Positions 8,784 through 17,694 of a DNA stretch of 64,000 nucleotides are shown here, piece by piece. The stretch is taken from assembly GCA_000344275.1 (NCBI GenBank), contig AORU01000010.1, forward strand, positions 24,341 through 88,340, in the 5' to 3' direction. The notes under the pieces were generated by a model. That model was not told the origin of the DNA and ran no database searches. It saw nothing but the letters and a program-made list of their open reading frames with translations. A program made the translations under genes and the position numbers. Each line of letters begins with the position of its first letter. Position 1 is the stretch's first letter. Origin of the DNA: Streptococcus oralis subsp. tigurinus AZ_3a (GTDB taxonomy: Bacteria; Bacillota; Bacilli; Lactobacillales; Streptococcaceae).

Positions 8784-9041
8784 TTATTTCCGTTTAATCA
8801 AGTATCGGATGGCCTTTTCTAGGCGTTCCTTTTGAGCCTCGGGATCATCTAGTGGTTGGTTGATGCAGGCGGTGAGATTTTCCGTAATCATCATCTCAAT
8901 CACGCGCTCAACACTCGATTTCACTGCTGTCAATTGCGTCACAATATCAGCGCAGTCACGATCTTCTTCAATCATCTTTTGAATCCCACGCAACTGACCC
9001 TCTGAACGTTTCAAGCGTGTTATATACTTTGAGTTTATCAT
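8784..9041 (-). CDS. cstR: CsoR/CstR-family repressor, persulfide-sensing type
   Basis: An 85-residue all-helical DUF156 repressor. The two sensing cysteines are Cys30 (DRDCAD) and Cys59 (NLTACI). Copper-binding CsoR proteins have a histidine four residues before the second cysteine; here that residue is Asn55. This argues for the CstR branch, in which the two cysteines form di-, tri- or tetrasulfide links when persulfide rises and DNA is released. The matching ATACCC-N5-GGGTAT operator precedes the rhodanese operon at 6168. The gene is convergent to that operon and divergent from relP. The start has an AAGGAAAAAG ribosome site. Confidence 0.85.
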   Translation of the reverse strand: MINSKYITRLKRSEGQLRGIQKMIEEDRDCADIVTQLTAVKSSVERVIEMMITENLTACINQPLDDPEAQKERLEKAIRYLIKRK

Positions 9042-9149
9042 TTCTTTTTCCTTGCTCGATTTTTCTTCATTATATCTCGAATAAGGGGCTTTGTCAAAAT
9101 TCTCATCCCATCTGTCTTTGTAGGAACTTATCTCATATCGGTGTTTTCA

Positions 9150-9158
9150 TGATATAAT
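9150..9158 (+). promoter_or_regulatory. Extended -10 promoter of relPRS
   Basis: TGATATAAT (TGn plus a perfect TATAAT at 9153-9158) predicts transcription from about 9165. The -35 region is weak. The short leader argues for the ATG at 9189 rather than 9177 as the relP start. Confidence 0.6.
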
Positions 9159-9188
9159 AGTAAAAAACTGTTCAGAATGGACGTGCTT

Positions 9189-9809
9189 ATGAATTCTATC
9201 TATGGTAGCTGTGAGGCCTATTTACCCACTATCTTGCAAACCTTTATTCAAGACATAGAAGAGGCCGCAGCCAATTACAAAAAAGAAACCAACCTCAAAC
9301 TATATGAGCATTTGCATGCACGCATCAAAACAGAAAAAAGTATGCGTGAAAAATGCCAACGCAAGGGCCTTCCTCAGACAAGTCAATCCGCTCTTAAAGA
9401 AATACGAGATGCTATTGGCGTTCGAATTATCACAGGCTTTACAGATGATATCTACCGCATCGTAGAGTATATTCACCAGATGCCAAGCATCCATATTTTC
9501 AAAGAGAAAGACTATATCCGTCAGGTTAAACCCAACGGCTACCGTTCCTATCATCTGATTCTAGAGGTGACCACTCCCTACCCAGACTGTCTGGGAAATG
9601 ATCAGGGTACCTATTTTATCGAGATTCAACTGCGCACAATTGCCATGGATTCCTGGGCTAGCCTCGAACACCAGATGAAATACAAGAAAAACATCCAAAA
9701 TCCTGAGCGAATCACGCGCGAGCTCAAACGTTGTGCCGATGAGCTTGCTTCTTGTGACTTGACCATGCAGACCATCCGTGATTTGATTCAGCGCTCTGAT
9801 CAAGACTAA
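9189..9809 (+). CDS. relP: Small alarmone synthetase RelP
   Basis: A 206-residue (p)ppGpp synthetase without a hydrolase domain. It makes pppGpp/ppGpp from ATP and GTP or GDP. Visible family motifs are RIKTEKSMREK (substrate loop), IRDAIGVRII, KPNGYRSYH and the acidic EIQLRT strand followed by WASLEHQMKYK. It is followed by a response regulator after 9 bases and then a kinase, the relP-relR-relS arrangement described in S. mutans. That order favours RelP over RelQ. An in-frame ATG at 9177 would add four residues but lies only about 12 bases after the predicted transcript start; both are possible. Confidence 0.88.
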   Translation: MNSIYGSCEAYLPTILQTFIQDIEEAAANYKKETNLKLYEHLHARIKTEKSMREKCQRKGLPQTSQSALKEIRDAIGVRIITGFTDDIYRIVEYIHQMPSIHIFKEKDYIRQVKPNGYRSYHLILEVTTPYPDCLGNDQGTYFIEIQLRTIAMDSWASLEHQMKYKKNIQNPERITRELKRCADELASCDLTMQTIRDLIQRSDQD

Positions 9810-9818
9810 GGAGAACCT

Positions 9819-10493
9819 ATGAAAATCCTACTTGCCGAAGATGAAACCCAACTAAACCGTGTTATCACTGTTGCGTTAGAACGCGAAGGCTACAGCGTTG
9901 ATTCTGTTTTTAACGGACAAGACGCTGTCGAAAAGGCTAAATCTAACCACTATCACCTCATGATTTTTGACATTATGATGCCAATTAAAACTGGAATCGA
10001 AGCCCTCAAAGAAATTCGCCAGGCAGGCAATACGACTCACGTCATCATGTTGACAGCCATGGCCGAAGTGGATGACCGCGTAACTGGACTTGATGCAGGT
10101 GCTGACGACTACTTGACCAAACCTTTCTCGCTCAAGGAACTCTTGGCTAGACTCCGTTCTACTGCACGCCGCCTGGAAGACTATACCCCGGATACAGTCC
10201 AATTAGGAAATACTCGCTTGGATATTGACGAACAAGAATTAGCTGCTACAAACAGCATTCGTTTAGGGAAAAAGGAAACCCAACTCTTGACTCTCCTCAT
10301 CCAGCACGCTAACCAACCCCTCAGTTGTCAACAACTACTAGAGCTGGTCTGGCCAGATGAGCTGGAAGAACAGGATCACGAGCTCGTCTTTCTCTATATC
10401 TCCTACCTACGCCAAAAACTCCAAAGTGTCCAGTCTAGCTTACAAATACTTGGGGCTGCAGAAGGACCCTTCCAATTGACAGGAGGTGACTAG
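9819..10493 (+). CDS. relR: OmpR-family response regulator RelR
   Basis: A 224-residue regulator with a receiver domain (acidic pocket LLAEDE at 7-9, phospho-acceptor Asp51 in MIFDIMMP, Lys in YLTKPFSLKE at about 107) and a C-terminal winged-helix DNA-binding domain (RLGKKETQLLTLL, then ELVWPDELEE). It is cotranscribed with relP upstream and relS immediately downstream (stop TAG followed at once by ATG). In S. mutans the relRS pair affects relP expression and links alarmone levels to envelope or oxidative signals. The local target is probably the relP promoter, by inference. Confidence 0.9.
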   Translation: MKILLAEDETQLNRVITVALEREGYSVDSVFNGQDAVEKAKSNHYHLMIFDIMMPIKTGIEALKEIRQAGNTTHVIMLTAMAEVDDRVTGLDAGADDYLTKPFSLKELLARLRSTARRLEDYTPDTVQLGNTRLDIDEQELAATNSIRLGKKETQLLTLLIQHANQPLSCQQLLELVWPDELEEQDHELVFLYISYLRQKLQSVQSSLQILGAAEGPFQLTGGD

Positions 10494-11726
10494 ATGTTTC
10501 GAAAACTTCGTATCAAATTTATCGCAACGGCCACTCTTGCCATTGCTCTGATTCTAACCTTCTTTCTAGTCTTGATGAATAGTATCGTCTACACTCAGAC
10601 GGAGGGTAACATCCACACCGTCCTCTCTATCTTAACCAAGAATGAGGGCGAACTTCCTATTACAGACGAAATCAAGGAAAGTCTGACTGAGAAAAATATC
10701 CAAGAAGGGATTGTCTATAATTTTCAATACTTCTCCGTCAGAGAAAAGGAAAATGACTACGCCATCTCCCTTACAAATGTCCAGTCCTTAACTGAGGCTG
10801 AAGTCAAAAGTTTTCTCCCAAACATCCTCAAAAGGCAAGAAACTTATGGTTCTATTACTCATAAGGGACGCTATTTTACCTACCAAGTGAGCCAATCTAC
10901 GACTGGGAAACTACTGGTTTTCTTTGAGACGACTAACTATATCCGAGAACGAGATACCTTACTTCAGGTCTCTATCTGGCTGGCCCTAGCTAGCTTACTC
11001 CTCCTCATACTGCTCTTCACCTTGATTTCAGGGATTGTCATTCGTCCTTTTATCAAAAACTATGAAAAACAACGGATGTTTATCACCAATGCAGGACACG
11101 AACTCAAAACACCACTGGCTATCATCTCAGCCAATACCGAGCTTCAGGAATTAATGGAGGGAGAGACTGAGTGGAGTATCAGCACTAAAGAACAGACGGA
11201 ACGACTCAACCACCTGATTGGAAGACTCATCCGACTCGCTCGGCTCGAGGAGCAAGAGGATATCAAATTAGCTCCTCAAAATATCTCTGTCATCGCTGAA
11301 AAGGTTGCCTCAGATTTTGCTCCTCTCTTTACCAAAGAAGATAAAAAATTTGAAAGTTCTATTGAAGCAGACGTTGTAGAAAAAGTAGCCCAAGAAGAAT
11401 TTTATGAGCTTCTTAGCATCCTTCTTGACAATGCCCGAAAATACTGCGATCCCGCTGGAACAATTCGCTTGACACTCCAACGCAAAAATTACCTACTACG
11501 CAAACGAACCTGCATCACTATTTCTAATGATTACAAGGATGGACAAGCAGCTAATATTAAGCGTTTCTTTGATCGCTTTTATCGTGCGGAGACCTCTCAC
11601 AACAACCAAACCATATCTGGACACGGAATTGGCCTCTCCATGGCTCAGCATCTCGTTAGCCTATTTAGAGGTAAAATATTTGTCACCTACAAAAAACAGG
11701 TGATTACCTTTACAGTCTGGTTATAA
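10494..11726 (+). CDS. relS: Sensor histidine kinase RelS
   Basis: A 410-residue HisKA kinase. It has a membrane segment at 9-30, an extracellular domain of about 120 residues and a second membrane segment at 160-183. The phospho-acceptor His202 lies in NAGHELKTPLA. The N box ILLDNARKYC is near 310 and the G2 box GHGIGLSMAQ near 385. The C-terminus is short (it ends ITFTVWL), as in this subfamily. It follows relR without a gap and is followed by a terminator at 11757. The ligand sensed is unknown. Confidence 0.88.
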   Translation: MFRKLRIKFIATATLAIALILTFFLVLMNSIVYTQTEGNIHTVLSILTKNEGELPITDEIKESLTEKNIQEGIVYNFQYFSVREKENDYAISLTNVQSLTEAEVKSFLPNILKRQETYGSITHKGRYFTYQVSQSTTGKLLVFFETTNYIRERDTLLQVSIWLALASLLLLILLFTLISGIVIRPFIKNYEKQRMFITNAGHELKTPLAIISANTELQELMEGETEWSISTKEQTERLNHLIGRLIRLARLEEQEDIKLAPQNISVIAEKVASDFAPLFTKEDKKFESSIEADVVEKVAQEEFYELLSILLDNARKYCDPAGTIRLTLQRKNYLLRKRTCITISNDYKDGQAANIKRFFDRFYRAETSHNNQTISGHGIGLSMAQHLVSLFRGKIFVTYKKQVITFTVWL

Positions 11727-11756
11727 CTATAGCTCTTTTACTCTTTATCATTTCAT

Positions 11757-11781
11757 AAAAAGCGAACAAGTCCGCCTTTTT
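11757..11781. terminator. Bidirectional terminator after relS
   Basis: A 6-bp GCGAAC/GTCCGC stem (one G-U pair) with flanking AAAAA and TTTTT lies between relS and the convergent glyoxalase pseudogene. Confidence 0.6.
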
Positions 11782-11808
11782 CTATGTCTATGATGTGTTT
11801 TTCACATC

Positions 11809-12663
11809 TCATCGTGCCAAGCAAATGCGGGTCACAATCCCATCTGGGTCTACAAGATCCAACTCACTCGAATTTAACCACTTGATTGGTGCCTCTAGCT
11901 CTTGTGCTTGCTTAACGATGTCCTTGAGTTCTTCCTTGCTTTCGACCTCAAGGACGTAGTAGGCCAAGCCTGGCAAGCCTTGCTCACGCGGAGCTAGCCC
12001 TTTTCCAGCCCATTCGTTGACAGCCAGGTGGTGATGGTACTGACCAGCCGCTATCCAACTAGCACTAGGAATGCTAAATTTATCTTCTAGTCCTAGCACC
12101 TTTTGATAAAACTAGCTCGCCGCACGACTATCCTTCACCGATAAATGGATATGCCCCATTCTCGTCCCTTCAGCTAGGATAAAGGGATCTACCTTTTCCC
12201 CTAGCTCATAGATGTCCTGTGCCGCGAGGACCTCGGTCACACCGATAATGCGACCATCTTCTCGAATATCCCATGAAGACACTGGCTTATCACAGTAGAG
12301 TTCAATGCCATTTCCTTCCAAATCCTCTAGATAAATAGCCTCACTGTATCCATGATCTGCACCCCCGACCAGCGGAATCCGCAAATCACTTAGGTGTTTC
12401 AAGACATCTGCCAAGGCTTTTCGTGTCGGCAACAAAATCGCCAAATGGTAGAGTCCATAATGCTCCCTTACTTCGCCAGACTTTTCTGCCTGAATCAAGT
12501 GAACCAAGGCTTTTCGACCAAGTCCCAAAATCGCTTCTGTCTCTGTTTGGGATAAAATCTCCAAGCCAATAATTTGGTGATAAAAAGCCGTTTGATTCGT
12601 CAAATCCTTGACATTTAAAACCGCCTCTGCTAGGTAAATATGGCTTTGGTATGCATAAGTCAT
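11809..12663 (-). pseudogene. Two-domain glyoxalase/VOC dioxygenase-like gene with a premature stop
   Basis: A 284-codon frame is intact apart from one TAG at 12112-12114. The N-terminal module (HIYLAEAVLNVKDLTN, later GIELYCDKP) and the C-terminal module (MGHIHLSVKDSRAAS, stop, FYQKVLGLEDKFS, then QYHHHLAVNEW) are the two vicinal-oxygen-chelate domains of a CatE/YfiE-like protein. The stop replaces the residue before FYQKVLGL, where related proteins usually have an aromatic or Gln; a CAG to TAG change would suffice. Both sides remain in frame and undecayed, so the lesion is recent, or a sequencing error, or read through. A GTG at 12099 could restart the second domain but lacks a clear ribosome site. 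Confidence 0.85.
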
Positions 12664-12743
12664 CGGGTGTCTCTTTTTTGTTGTAACTTCATTAATTACA
12701 TCGATTGTACACTATTGAGATAAAATGTCAACGAAGACAACTC

Positions 12744-12770
12744 AAAAGAGCTGGAAACCAGCTCTTCTTT
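12744..12770 (-). terminator. Terminator after galM
   Basis: AAGAGCTGG/CCAGCTCTT forms a perfect 9-bp stem with a 3-base loop next to the galM stop codon. The T run on the minus side is short. Confidence 0.7.
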
Positions 12771-13808
12771 TTATTTTACAACAAGCTCGTAGCGAGTTTT
12801 GCTGGTGAAGGTTTGACCTGCTTTGAGAATGACTTGGTCTTTGAGGTCACTGTGAATGGCATCTGGTAAAGCCTGCGCTTCAAGGGCAATCCCATTGTGC
12901 TGAATCATTGGTTGGCCTCCGATGAGCACACTCTCATCCACAAAGTTTGCTGTGTAGACCACAAAGCAAGGGGCCTCTGTCTTGAAAAGTAGGAAGCGAC
13001 CTGAGTTTTGGTCATAAAGGAAACCAGCATTGTCATGACCTGCAGGAAGGGCAAATGGGTGATCCAAACCAGATACCAACTGGATTTGCTCATCTTCCTC
13101 TGCAAAGATGTCCTTCAGCAAAGCTCCATTGTAGATGTGTTTCACCACATCGCGATTGGCATCTGGAGTCTTTGCCGGAACACCGTCCGGAGCGATTGGG
13201 TAAATGCCCTCCGTATTTAGCTGGAAAACATGGCGGTCAATTGTCTGCGTAAAATCACCAGACAAGTTGAAGTAGCTGTGGTTGGTTGGATTGACAAGCG
13301 TATCCTGATCAGTCGTTACCTTGTAGCTGACTTCGTAAGCACCAGTCTCTTCCAAGTGATAGCTGATCCAGATCTTGAGATTACCAGGAAATCCTCCTGT
13401 CCCGTCTGTATGCTCTGTGTAGAGGGTCAAGCCATGGTCGCTCACCTCAGTTAATTCAAACAAACTCGCATCCCAACCTGTTAAACCACTGTGGTTACAG
13501 TTGCTAGCGTTGTTGACTTCAAGATTATAGGTCTGGCCATTGAGCTCAAATGATGCACCTGCAATACGGCCCGCTACAGGACCTACACTTGCTCCATGCT
13601 TGGGACTATTGCCTACATAGCTATCAAAATCATCAAAGCCCAAGATCACATTGGCAAAGTTTCCAGCCTTGTCAGGTGTGACATAGCGCAAGATGGTCGC
13701 ACCATAGGTCATGATTTCTAGTTGGTAGCCACTGTCAGTCTCAAAGCGATAGGCCAAGACATCCTTGCCCTCATGATTTCCAAATACACGCTCTGTGTAT
13801 GCTTTCAT
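12771..13808 (-). CDS. galM: Galactose mutarotase (aldose 1-epimerase)
   Basis: A 345-residue GalM that interconverts alpha and beta anomers of galactose and related hexoses. Family signatures include YGATILRYVTPD near the N-terminus, GPVAGRIAGA at about 80, and NPTNHSYFNL near 170, which carries a catalytic histidine. The catalytic glutamate region is GIALEAQALPD near 305. The ATG at 13808 has an AAAGGAGAG ribosome site; an upstream frame extends 20 codons without one. It is the last gene of the leftward galactose block. It would prepare galactose released by BgaC for entry into metabolism. Confidence 0.93.
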   Translation of the reverse strand: MKAYTERVFGNHEGKDVLAYRFETDSGYQLEIMTYGATILRYVTPDKAGNFANVILGFDDFDSYVGNSPKHGASVGPVAGRIAGASFELNGQTYNLEVNNASNCNHSGLTGWDASLFELTEVSDHGLTLYTEHTDGTGGFPGNLKIWISYHLEETGAYEVSYKVTTDQDTLVNPTNHSYFNLSGDFTQTIDRHVFQLNTEGIYPIAPDGVPAKTPDANRDVVKHIYNGALLKDIFAEEDEQIQLVSGLDHPFALPAGHDNAGFLYDQNSGRFLLFKTEAPCFVVYTANFVDESVLIGGQPMIQHNGIALEAQALPDAIHSDLKDQVILKAGQTFTSKTRYELVVK

Positions 13809-13958
13809 TCTTCTCTCCTTTGATCCATTTCTCTTAAGTAAACAAACCATAGAGAGTGTATGCACCATCTATGGTTGTAGTTTCTATTTTCAGAATCCTT
13901 TGTCAGAAAACATTAAGTAGCTTCTTAACAAAAGAAAGGGGGGTCTTCTATACTTATT

Positions 13959-14954
13959 TTACGCTTCCACACGCTCAGTCCATGAAGTCGCTGTGGTTTG
14001 GAGAACTTTGTTGAGTTCATCAATGTTCTCCAAACCAGTTGTGCGTAGCCACTCACGAGCTGCTGCCTCACCGTCTTTGATGTAGGCTTCAACTGATCCA
14101 GCCCAAGTTGCACGGCCGCAAAGAACTCCGTTGAAGTTTGCGCCTGATTCGTGGGCAAAGACAAGTGTTTCTTGGAAGAGTTTGGCTGATACACCTGCAC
14201 TCAAGTAGATGTATGGCAAGTTAGTCGCTTCATCTTGTGCTTTGAAGAAGGCTGCTGCTTCTTCACGTGTATGAACGATTTCACCATCGCCAAAGCCTTC
14301 AACGTATTTGACGTTGACTGGAACTTCCACTTTCAAGACATCGATGTTGAAGCGTGGGTCTGAGAAGACCTTCATAGCACCGATAACCTTGTGTGGTTTT
14401 ACTTTTGCGTATTCAGCAGAGCCAGCGTCAGCGATTTTTTCATCGTAAGCGAGGATTTCAAGGAAGAATGGAATGTCTTCCGCCACACACTCAGAACCGA
14501 TGCGTTCGATGTAGGCTTGTTTTTGTTGGTTGAGTTCGTCAGAGCTGTCTACGTCATAGTAAAGCAAGAATTTGACTGCATCTGCACCTTGTTCTTTGAT
14601 GCGTTTTGCAGACCAAACATCCAAGCAGTCAGGCAAGCGTTTAGTGCTAGTTGTGTCGTAGCCAGTTTTTTCATAAGCAAGGAGAAGACCGGCGTTGGCA
14701 TCAAGCGCTTTTGTAGCTGGAAGTCCATACTCTGGGTCTAGAAGCATAGAAGAAGCGTATTTTGTCAATTCATCTGCAACCAAGACCTTGAGTTCTTCCA
14801 TTTGAGCCACTGTTGGTTCCTCTGTTTGGTATTGAGCCATGAGGCGTTTCAAAGCACCACGTTGGTCAAAAGCAAGAGCTGAGATAATGCCATTTTCATC
14901 TGAGAGTTTTTGTAAGCAAGCTACTTTATTGGGACTTAATTGTAATTTACTCAT
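13959..14954 (-). CDS. lacD: Tagatose 1,6-bisphosphate aldolase
   Basis: A 331-residue class I aldolase of the LacD family, which splits tagatose 1,6-bisphosphate into glyceraldehyde 3-phosphate and dihydroxyacetone phosphate. [14 protein letters not shown] at about 25 is the family signature. [13 protein letters not shown] holds the Schiff-base lysine region, and [14 protein letters not shown] and [11 protein letters not shown] form the phosphate-binding end. The ATG at 14954 lies 10 bases after the agaS stop. No lacC kinase or lacAB isomerase is in the window, so the middle steps of the tagatose route must be encoded elsewhere or use a 6-phosphofructokinase-type side activity. Confidence 0.93.
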   Translation of the reverse strand: MSKLQLSPNKVACLQKLSDENGIISALAFDQRGALKRLMAQYQTEEPTVAQMEELKVLVADELTKYASSMLLDPEYGLPATKALDANAGLLLAYEKTGYDTTSTKRLPDCLDVWSAKRIKEQGADAVKFLLYYDVDSSDELNQQKQAYIERIGSECVAEDIPFFLEILAYDEKIADAGSAEYAKVKPHKVIGAMKVFSDPRFNIDVLKVEVPVNVKYVEGFGDGEIVHTREEAAAFFKAQDEATNLPYIYLSAGVSAKLFQETLVFAHESGANFNGVLCGRATWAGSVEAYIKDGEAAAREWLRTTGLENIDELNKVLQTTATSWTERVEA

Positions 14955-14964
14955 AGATACTTCC

Positions 14965-16131
14965 TTATTTTTGATAGTCATGAATGATAACACCTTGTAC
15001 CACACGGTTTACTGTACCTGTAGGAGACGGTGTATCTGGTTTATTTTCTACCTTAAGTGAAGTCAAAAGGGCAAAGAGTTGGGCATAAACGATGTAAGGG
15101 AAGACACGGTAAATATCATTCAAGACACCGCCACAACCAAGGGCCACTTCTTTGACATTTTCAAGACCAAAGGCTTGATCACTCAAAAGTACGACACGAC
15201 GAGCAATACGGTCACCAGCAACTTCACGAACCAAGTCCAAGTCGTACTTGCGAGTGTAGTCTGTTGTTGTACCAAAGACCAAGACAACTGTATCTTCGTT
15301 GATAAGAGATTTTGGACCGTGACGGAAGCCAACTGGGCTTTCATACATGGTCGCCACTTGACCAGCTGTTAATTCCAAAATCTTGAGCTGAGCTTCATGA
15401 GCAAGTCCAAAGAAAGGACCAGCGCCTAGATAGATGACACGGTTAAAGTCTAGATCAACAAGCTCTTTGACATCTGCTGCATTGTCTAGAACTTTACGCG
15501 CAAGACTTGATACAACTTCAAAACGTTTAGCTTTCACAGCAAATTCTGTAGGATCAAAGACCAAGAGAGCTGTCAACATCATTGACGTAAAGCTAGAAGT
15601 CATGGCAAATCCAGCGTCATTAGAAGCAGCTGGTTGTAAGAGCAAGAGATTACGGTCATCGCCGTGGGCTTGAAGAGCCAATTTACCATCTGCTGCACAA
15701 GTAATAGTCACTTGATAAAGCTCATCCACCAAGGCCTTAGCCAAATCAACCGTCGCCACACTTTCAGGCGAATTCCCACTACGAGCAAAGGAAACAAGGA
15801 CAGTCGCCACATCTTTTTTCAAATAAGTTTCTGGATTGGCAACAATATCAGTTGTCGCAATCGCATTGAAGTTCCATTTGCGTTCGTCATAGACTTCCTT
15901 AAAGTATGGTACCAAGGTATCTCCCACATAAGCAGAAGTACCAGCACCCGTCAAGATAACCTTGATATAGTCATGTTTATCAGCGATTCCTTTCAGAAAG
16001 GCTGCAATTTCTTCCCGTTTCGCTTGATAGGCTTCAAAAGCCTCTTTCCATACATCAGGCTGTTGGTAGATTTCACGAGTCGTGATCTCTGCACCCAGTT
16101 CAAGTAATTCTTCTTTTGTGTAATTTAGCAT
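14965..16131 (-). CDS. agaS: SIS-domain sugar-phosphate isomerase/deaminase AgaS
   Basis: A 388-residue protein with two SIS domains. [13 protein letters not shown] at about 60 and [12 protein letters not shown] at about 110 bind the sugar phosphate, and a second SIS unit follows with [17 protein letters not shown] and [10 protein letters not shown] near 270. AgaS converts galactosamine 6-phosphate to tagatose 6-phosphate with loss of ammonia, or isomerises related sugars. It lies downstream of the PTS IIA gene, separated by a BOX repeat, and just upstream of lacD, whose substrate is one phosphorylation away. It may have its own promoter after the BOX element. Confidence 0.9.
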   Translation of the reverse strand: MLNYTKEELLELGAEITTREIYQQPDVWKEAFEAYQAKREEIAAFLKGIADKHDYIKVILTGAGTSAYVGDTLVPYFKEVYDERKWNFNAIATTDIVANPETYLKKDVATVLVSFARSGNSPESVATVDLAKALVDELYQVTITCAADGKLALQAHGDDRNLLLLQPAASNDAGFAMTSSFTSMMLTALLVFDPTEFAVKAKRFEVVSSLARKVLDNAADVKELVDLDFNRVIYLGAGPFFGLAHEAQLKILELTAGQVATMYESPVGFRHGPKSLINEDTVVLVFGTTTDYTRKYDLDLVREVAGDRIARRVVLLSDQAFGLENVKEVALGCGGVLNDIYRVFPYIVYAQLFALLTSLKVENKPDTPSPTGTVNRVVQGVIIHDYQK

Positions 16132-16228
16132 AGAGTTCCTCTAATCTATTGTTGTTTCATTCCTATTGAAAATATGGGAGTGAGATTTACTCCCATTCCC
16201 ATGGATATTCTATACAAACTGTTCTAAC

Positions 16229-16362
16229 GATTTTCACGTTATCACATCTTATTGAATTGAGTTCCAACTAAAATCTTGGGGAAAAAGACCGATTATCGTC
16301 GGAGCATCGCTCCATCCTCCTATCGCCTATTTTCCCTGTGATTTTCACGTTGTCACATCGTA
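16229..16362. repeat. Two near-identical 20-base motifs in the agaS leader region
   Basis: GATTTTCACGTTATCACATC occurs at about 16229 and GATTTTCACGTTGTCACATC at about 16340, about 111 bases apart in the 333-base gap between the PTS IIA gene and agaS. The role is unknown. They could be regulator sites or a remnant of duplication. The second copy runs straight into the BOX element. Confidence 0.5.
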
Positions 16363-16465
16363 TACTCAATGAAAATCAAAGAGCAAACTAGGAAGCTAGC
16401 CGCAGGCTGTACTTGAGTACGCAAGGCAACGCTGACGCAGTTTGAATTTGATTTTCGAAGAGTAT
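16361..16465 (-). repeat. BOX repeat element (A-C form) abutting a stop codon
   Basis: A second BOX element with the same ends and orientation as the one at 8517. The boxA end (ATACTCTTCGAAAATC on the minus strand) touches the TAA stop codon of the PTS IIA gene. In the mRNA it would form a hairpin between the PTS genes and agaS and so could uncouple their expression. Confidence 0.9.
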
Positions 16466-16869
16466 TATTCATCTTCGTCATCATCGAAGCCAGCTAATAA
16501 ATCGTTGACTTTTACAATGCTTTCTGCAGCACGGCTCTTGTAGTCCGCATCTGCACCTGTAAGGCTTGCATTGATAAATTCAATCACCATTGGGAGATTC
16601 ATCCCTGCGTAGAGTTCAATGTCGCGACCTTCCATGATCAAACGGCTTACCACGTTACATGGTGTTCCTCCGAGAAGGTCCGCAAAGACTAGGAAATCAT
16701 CCAATCCTTCGATAGCAGCTTCAAATTTTGCAGTAAATTCTTCTGGGCCATCTTCTGGAAGAAGAGCCACTGCATGAATGTTGTCCTGTGGACCCATGAT
16801 CATTTCTGTGCTACCTTTAAGTTCTTCACAGAAACGACCATGACTCACCAAAATTAATGATTTACTCAT
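16465..16869 (-). CDS. PTS mannose-family IIA component
   Basis: A 134-residue EIIA of the mannose class. His10 in ILVSHGRF is the phospho-acceptor from HPr. FADLLGGTPCN at about 63-73 is the conserved core loop. The acidic tail (GFDDDEDE) runs directly into a BOX element. It passes phosphate to the IIB subunit. It is the last PTS gene of the bgaC operon and lies 3 bases after the IID gene. Confidence 0.93.
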   Translation of the reverse strand: MSKSLILVSHGRFCEELKGSTEMIMGPQDNIHAVALLPEDGPEEFTAKFEAAIEGLDDFLVFADLLGGTPCNVVSRLIMEGRDIELYAGMNLPMVIEFINASLTGADADYKSRAAESIVKVNDLLAGFDDDEDE

Positions 16870-16872
16870 AAG

Positions 16873-17694
16873 TTATGCGCCCATTCCAAGTGCAAATTTA
16901 CCAAGAGCAGAAAGAGCCAAGGCAAGCACGATAATGATACCGATCGCTTTAGTAGAGTTCATACCTTTCTTACCAAGCAACCAGAAGATAAAGGCAGTAA
17001 AGATTGCTGGAAGCAAGCGTGGGAAGATTGAGTTCAAGATGTCTTGGAAGTCAATCATCTTTTCACCGATTGGCAATTTGTAAGAAATGTCAAAGTTGAT
17101 CATTGTTGCTACAAGAGCACCCATCATGAAGACACCAAGTACAGAAGCAGCGTCAATCAAAGCTGTCAAAGTACTTTGCATGTTGTTGATAAGGTTAACC
17201 CCTTCTTTGTAGGCAAATTCCAATTGTTTCCAACGGAAGATGTCATAAGCAACTGCAACTGCGATCCAAAGGAAGATACCCCATGGTTGGCCTGCGATAG
17301 CCATAGTTGCTGCGATAGATCCCATGATAGCAGGTACAAGTGAACCAAAGATAGTATCTCCAAGAGGAGCAAATGGTCCCATCAAACCTGTCTTAATACC
17401 GTTAACGGCATCTTTTGAACCCACACCATCTTTTTCTTCCATGGCAAGGTCAAAACCAGCGATAATTGTGTGGAAGAATGGTGAAGTATTAAAGAATTGA
17501 GTATGAACTTTCATCATTTCTTTCAATTCAGGAGTTCCATCCCCATACATTTTACGCAATTGAGGCAAGATCATGTAAAGGTAACCAGAAGCTTGCATAC
17601 GTTCGTAGTTCCAACCTAATTGGAAGGTAAACAAGCTACGTTTGTTGATTTGATTAAAATCTTCTTTTGTAAGTTTGTAATTAGAATTCGTCAT
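16873..17694 (-). CDS. PTS mannose-family IID component
   Basis: A 273-residue membrane subunit. The N-terminal half is polar with the family motif SLFTFQLGWNYERMQ, followed by GLMGPFAPLGDTIFG (the conserved IID loop). Hydrophobic helices lie around 130-200, and the last membrane segment (IGIIIVLALALSALG) ends the chain. With IIC it forms the sugar channel. The ATG at 17694 overlaps the end of the IIC gene by 14 bases; a GTG five codons upstream is possible but less likely. Confidence 0.93.
   Translation of the reverse strand: MTNSNYKLTKEDFNQINKRSLFTFQLGWNYERMQASGYLYMILPQLRKMYGDGTPELKEMMKVHTQFFNTSPFFHTIIAGFDLAMEEKDGVGSKDAVNGIKTGLMGPFAPLGDTIFGSLVPAIMGSIAATMAIAGQPWGIFLWIAVAVAYDIFRWKQLEFAYKEGVNLINNMQSTLTALIDAASVLGVFMMGALVATMINFDISYKLPIGEKMIDFQDILNSIFPRLLPAIFTAFIFWLLGKKGMNSTKAIGIIIVLALALSALGKFALGMGA

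Noticed and set aside
9042..9176. A cin-box-like CTCGAATA at about 9073 upstream of relP.
   Set aside because: It lies over 100 bases before relP, lacks the fixed spacing seen at the micro-ORFs, and a good extended -10 promoter lies much closer.
12112..12663. Annotating the two glyoxalase halves as separate genes.
   Set aside because: They are in one frame, separated by a single TAG, and the motifs on both sides form one two-domain family; a nonsense mutation is simpler.
16229..16362. A CRISPR-like array in the agaS leader.
   Set aside because: Only two copies exist, with about 90 bases between them and no further repeats or cas genes. No CRISPR array was seen in the window.
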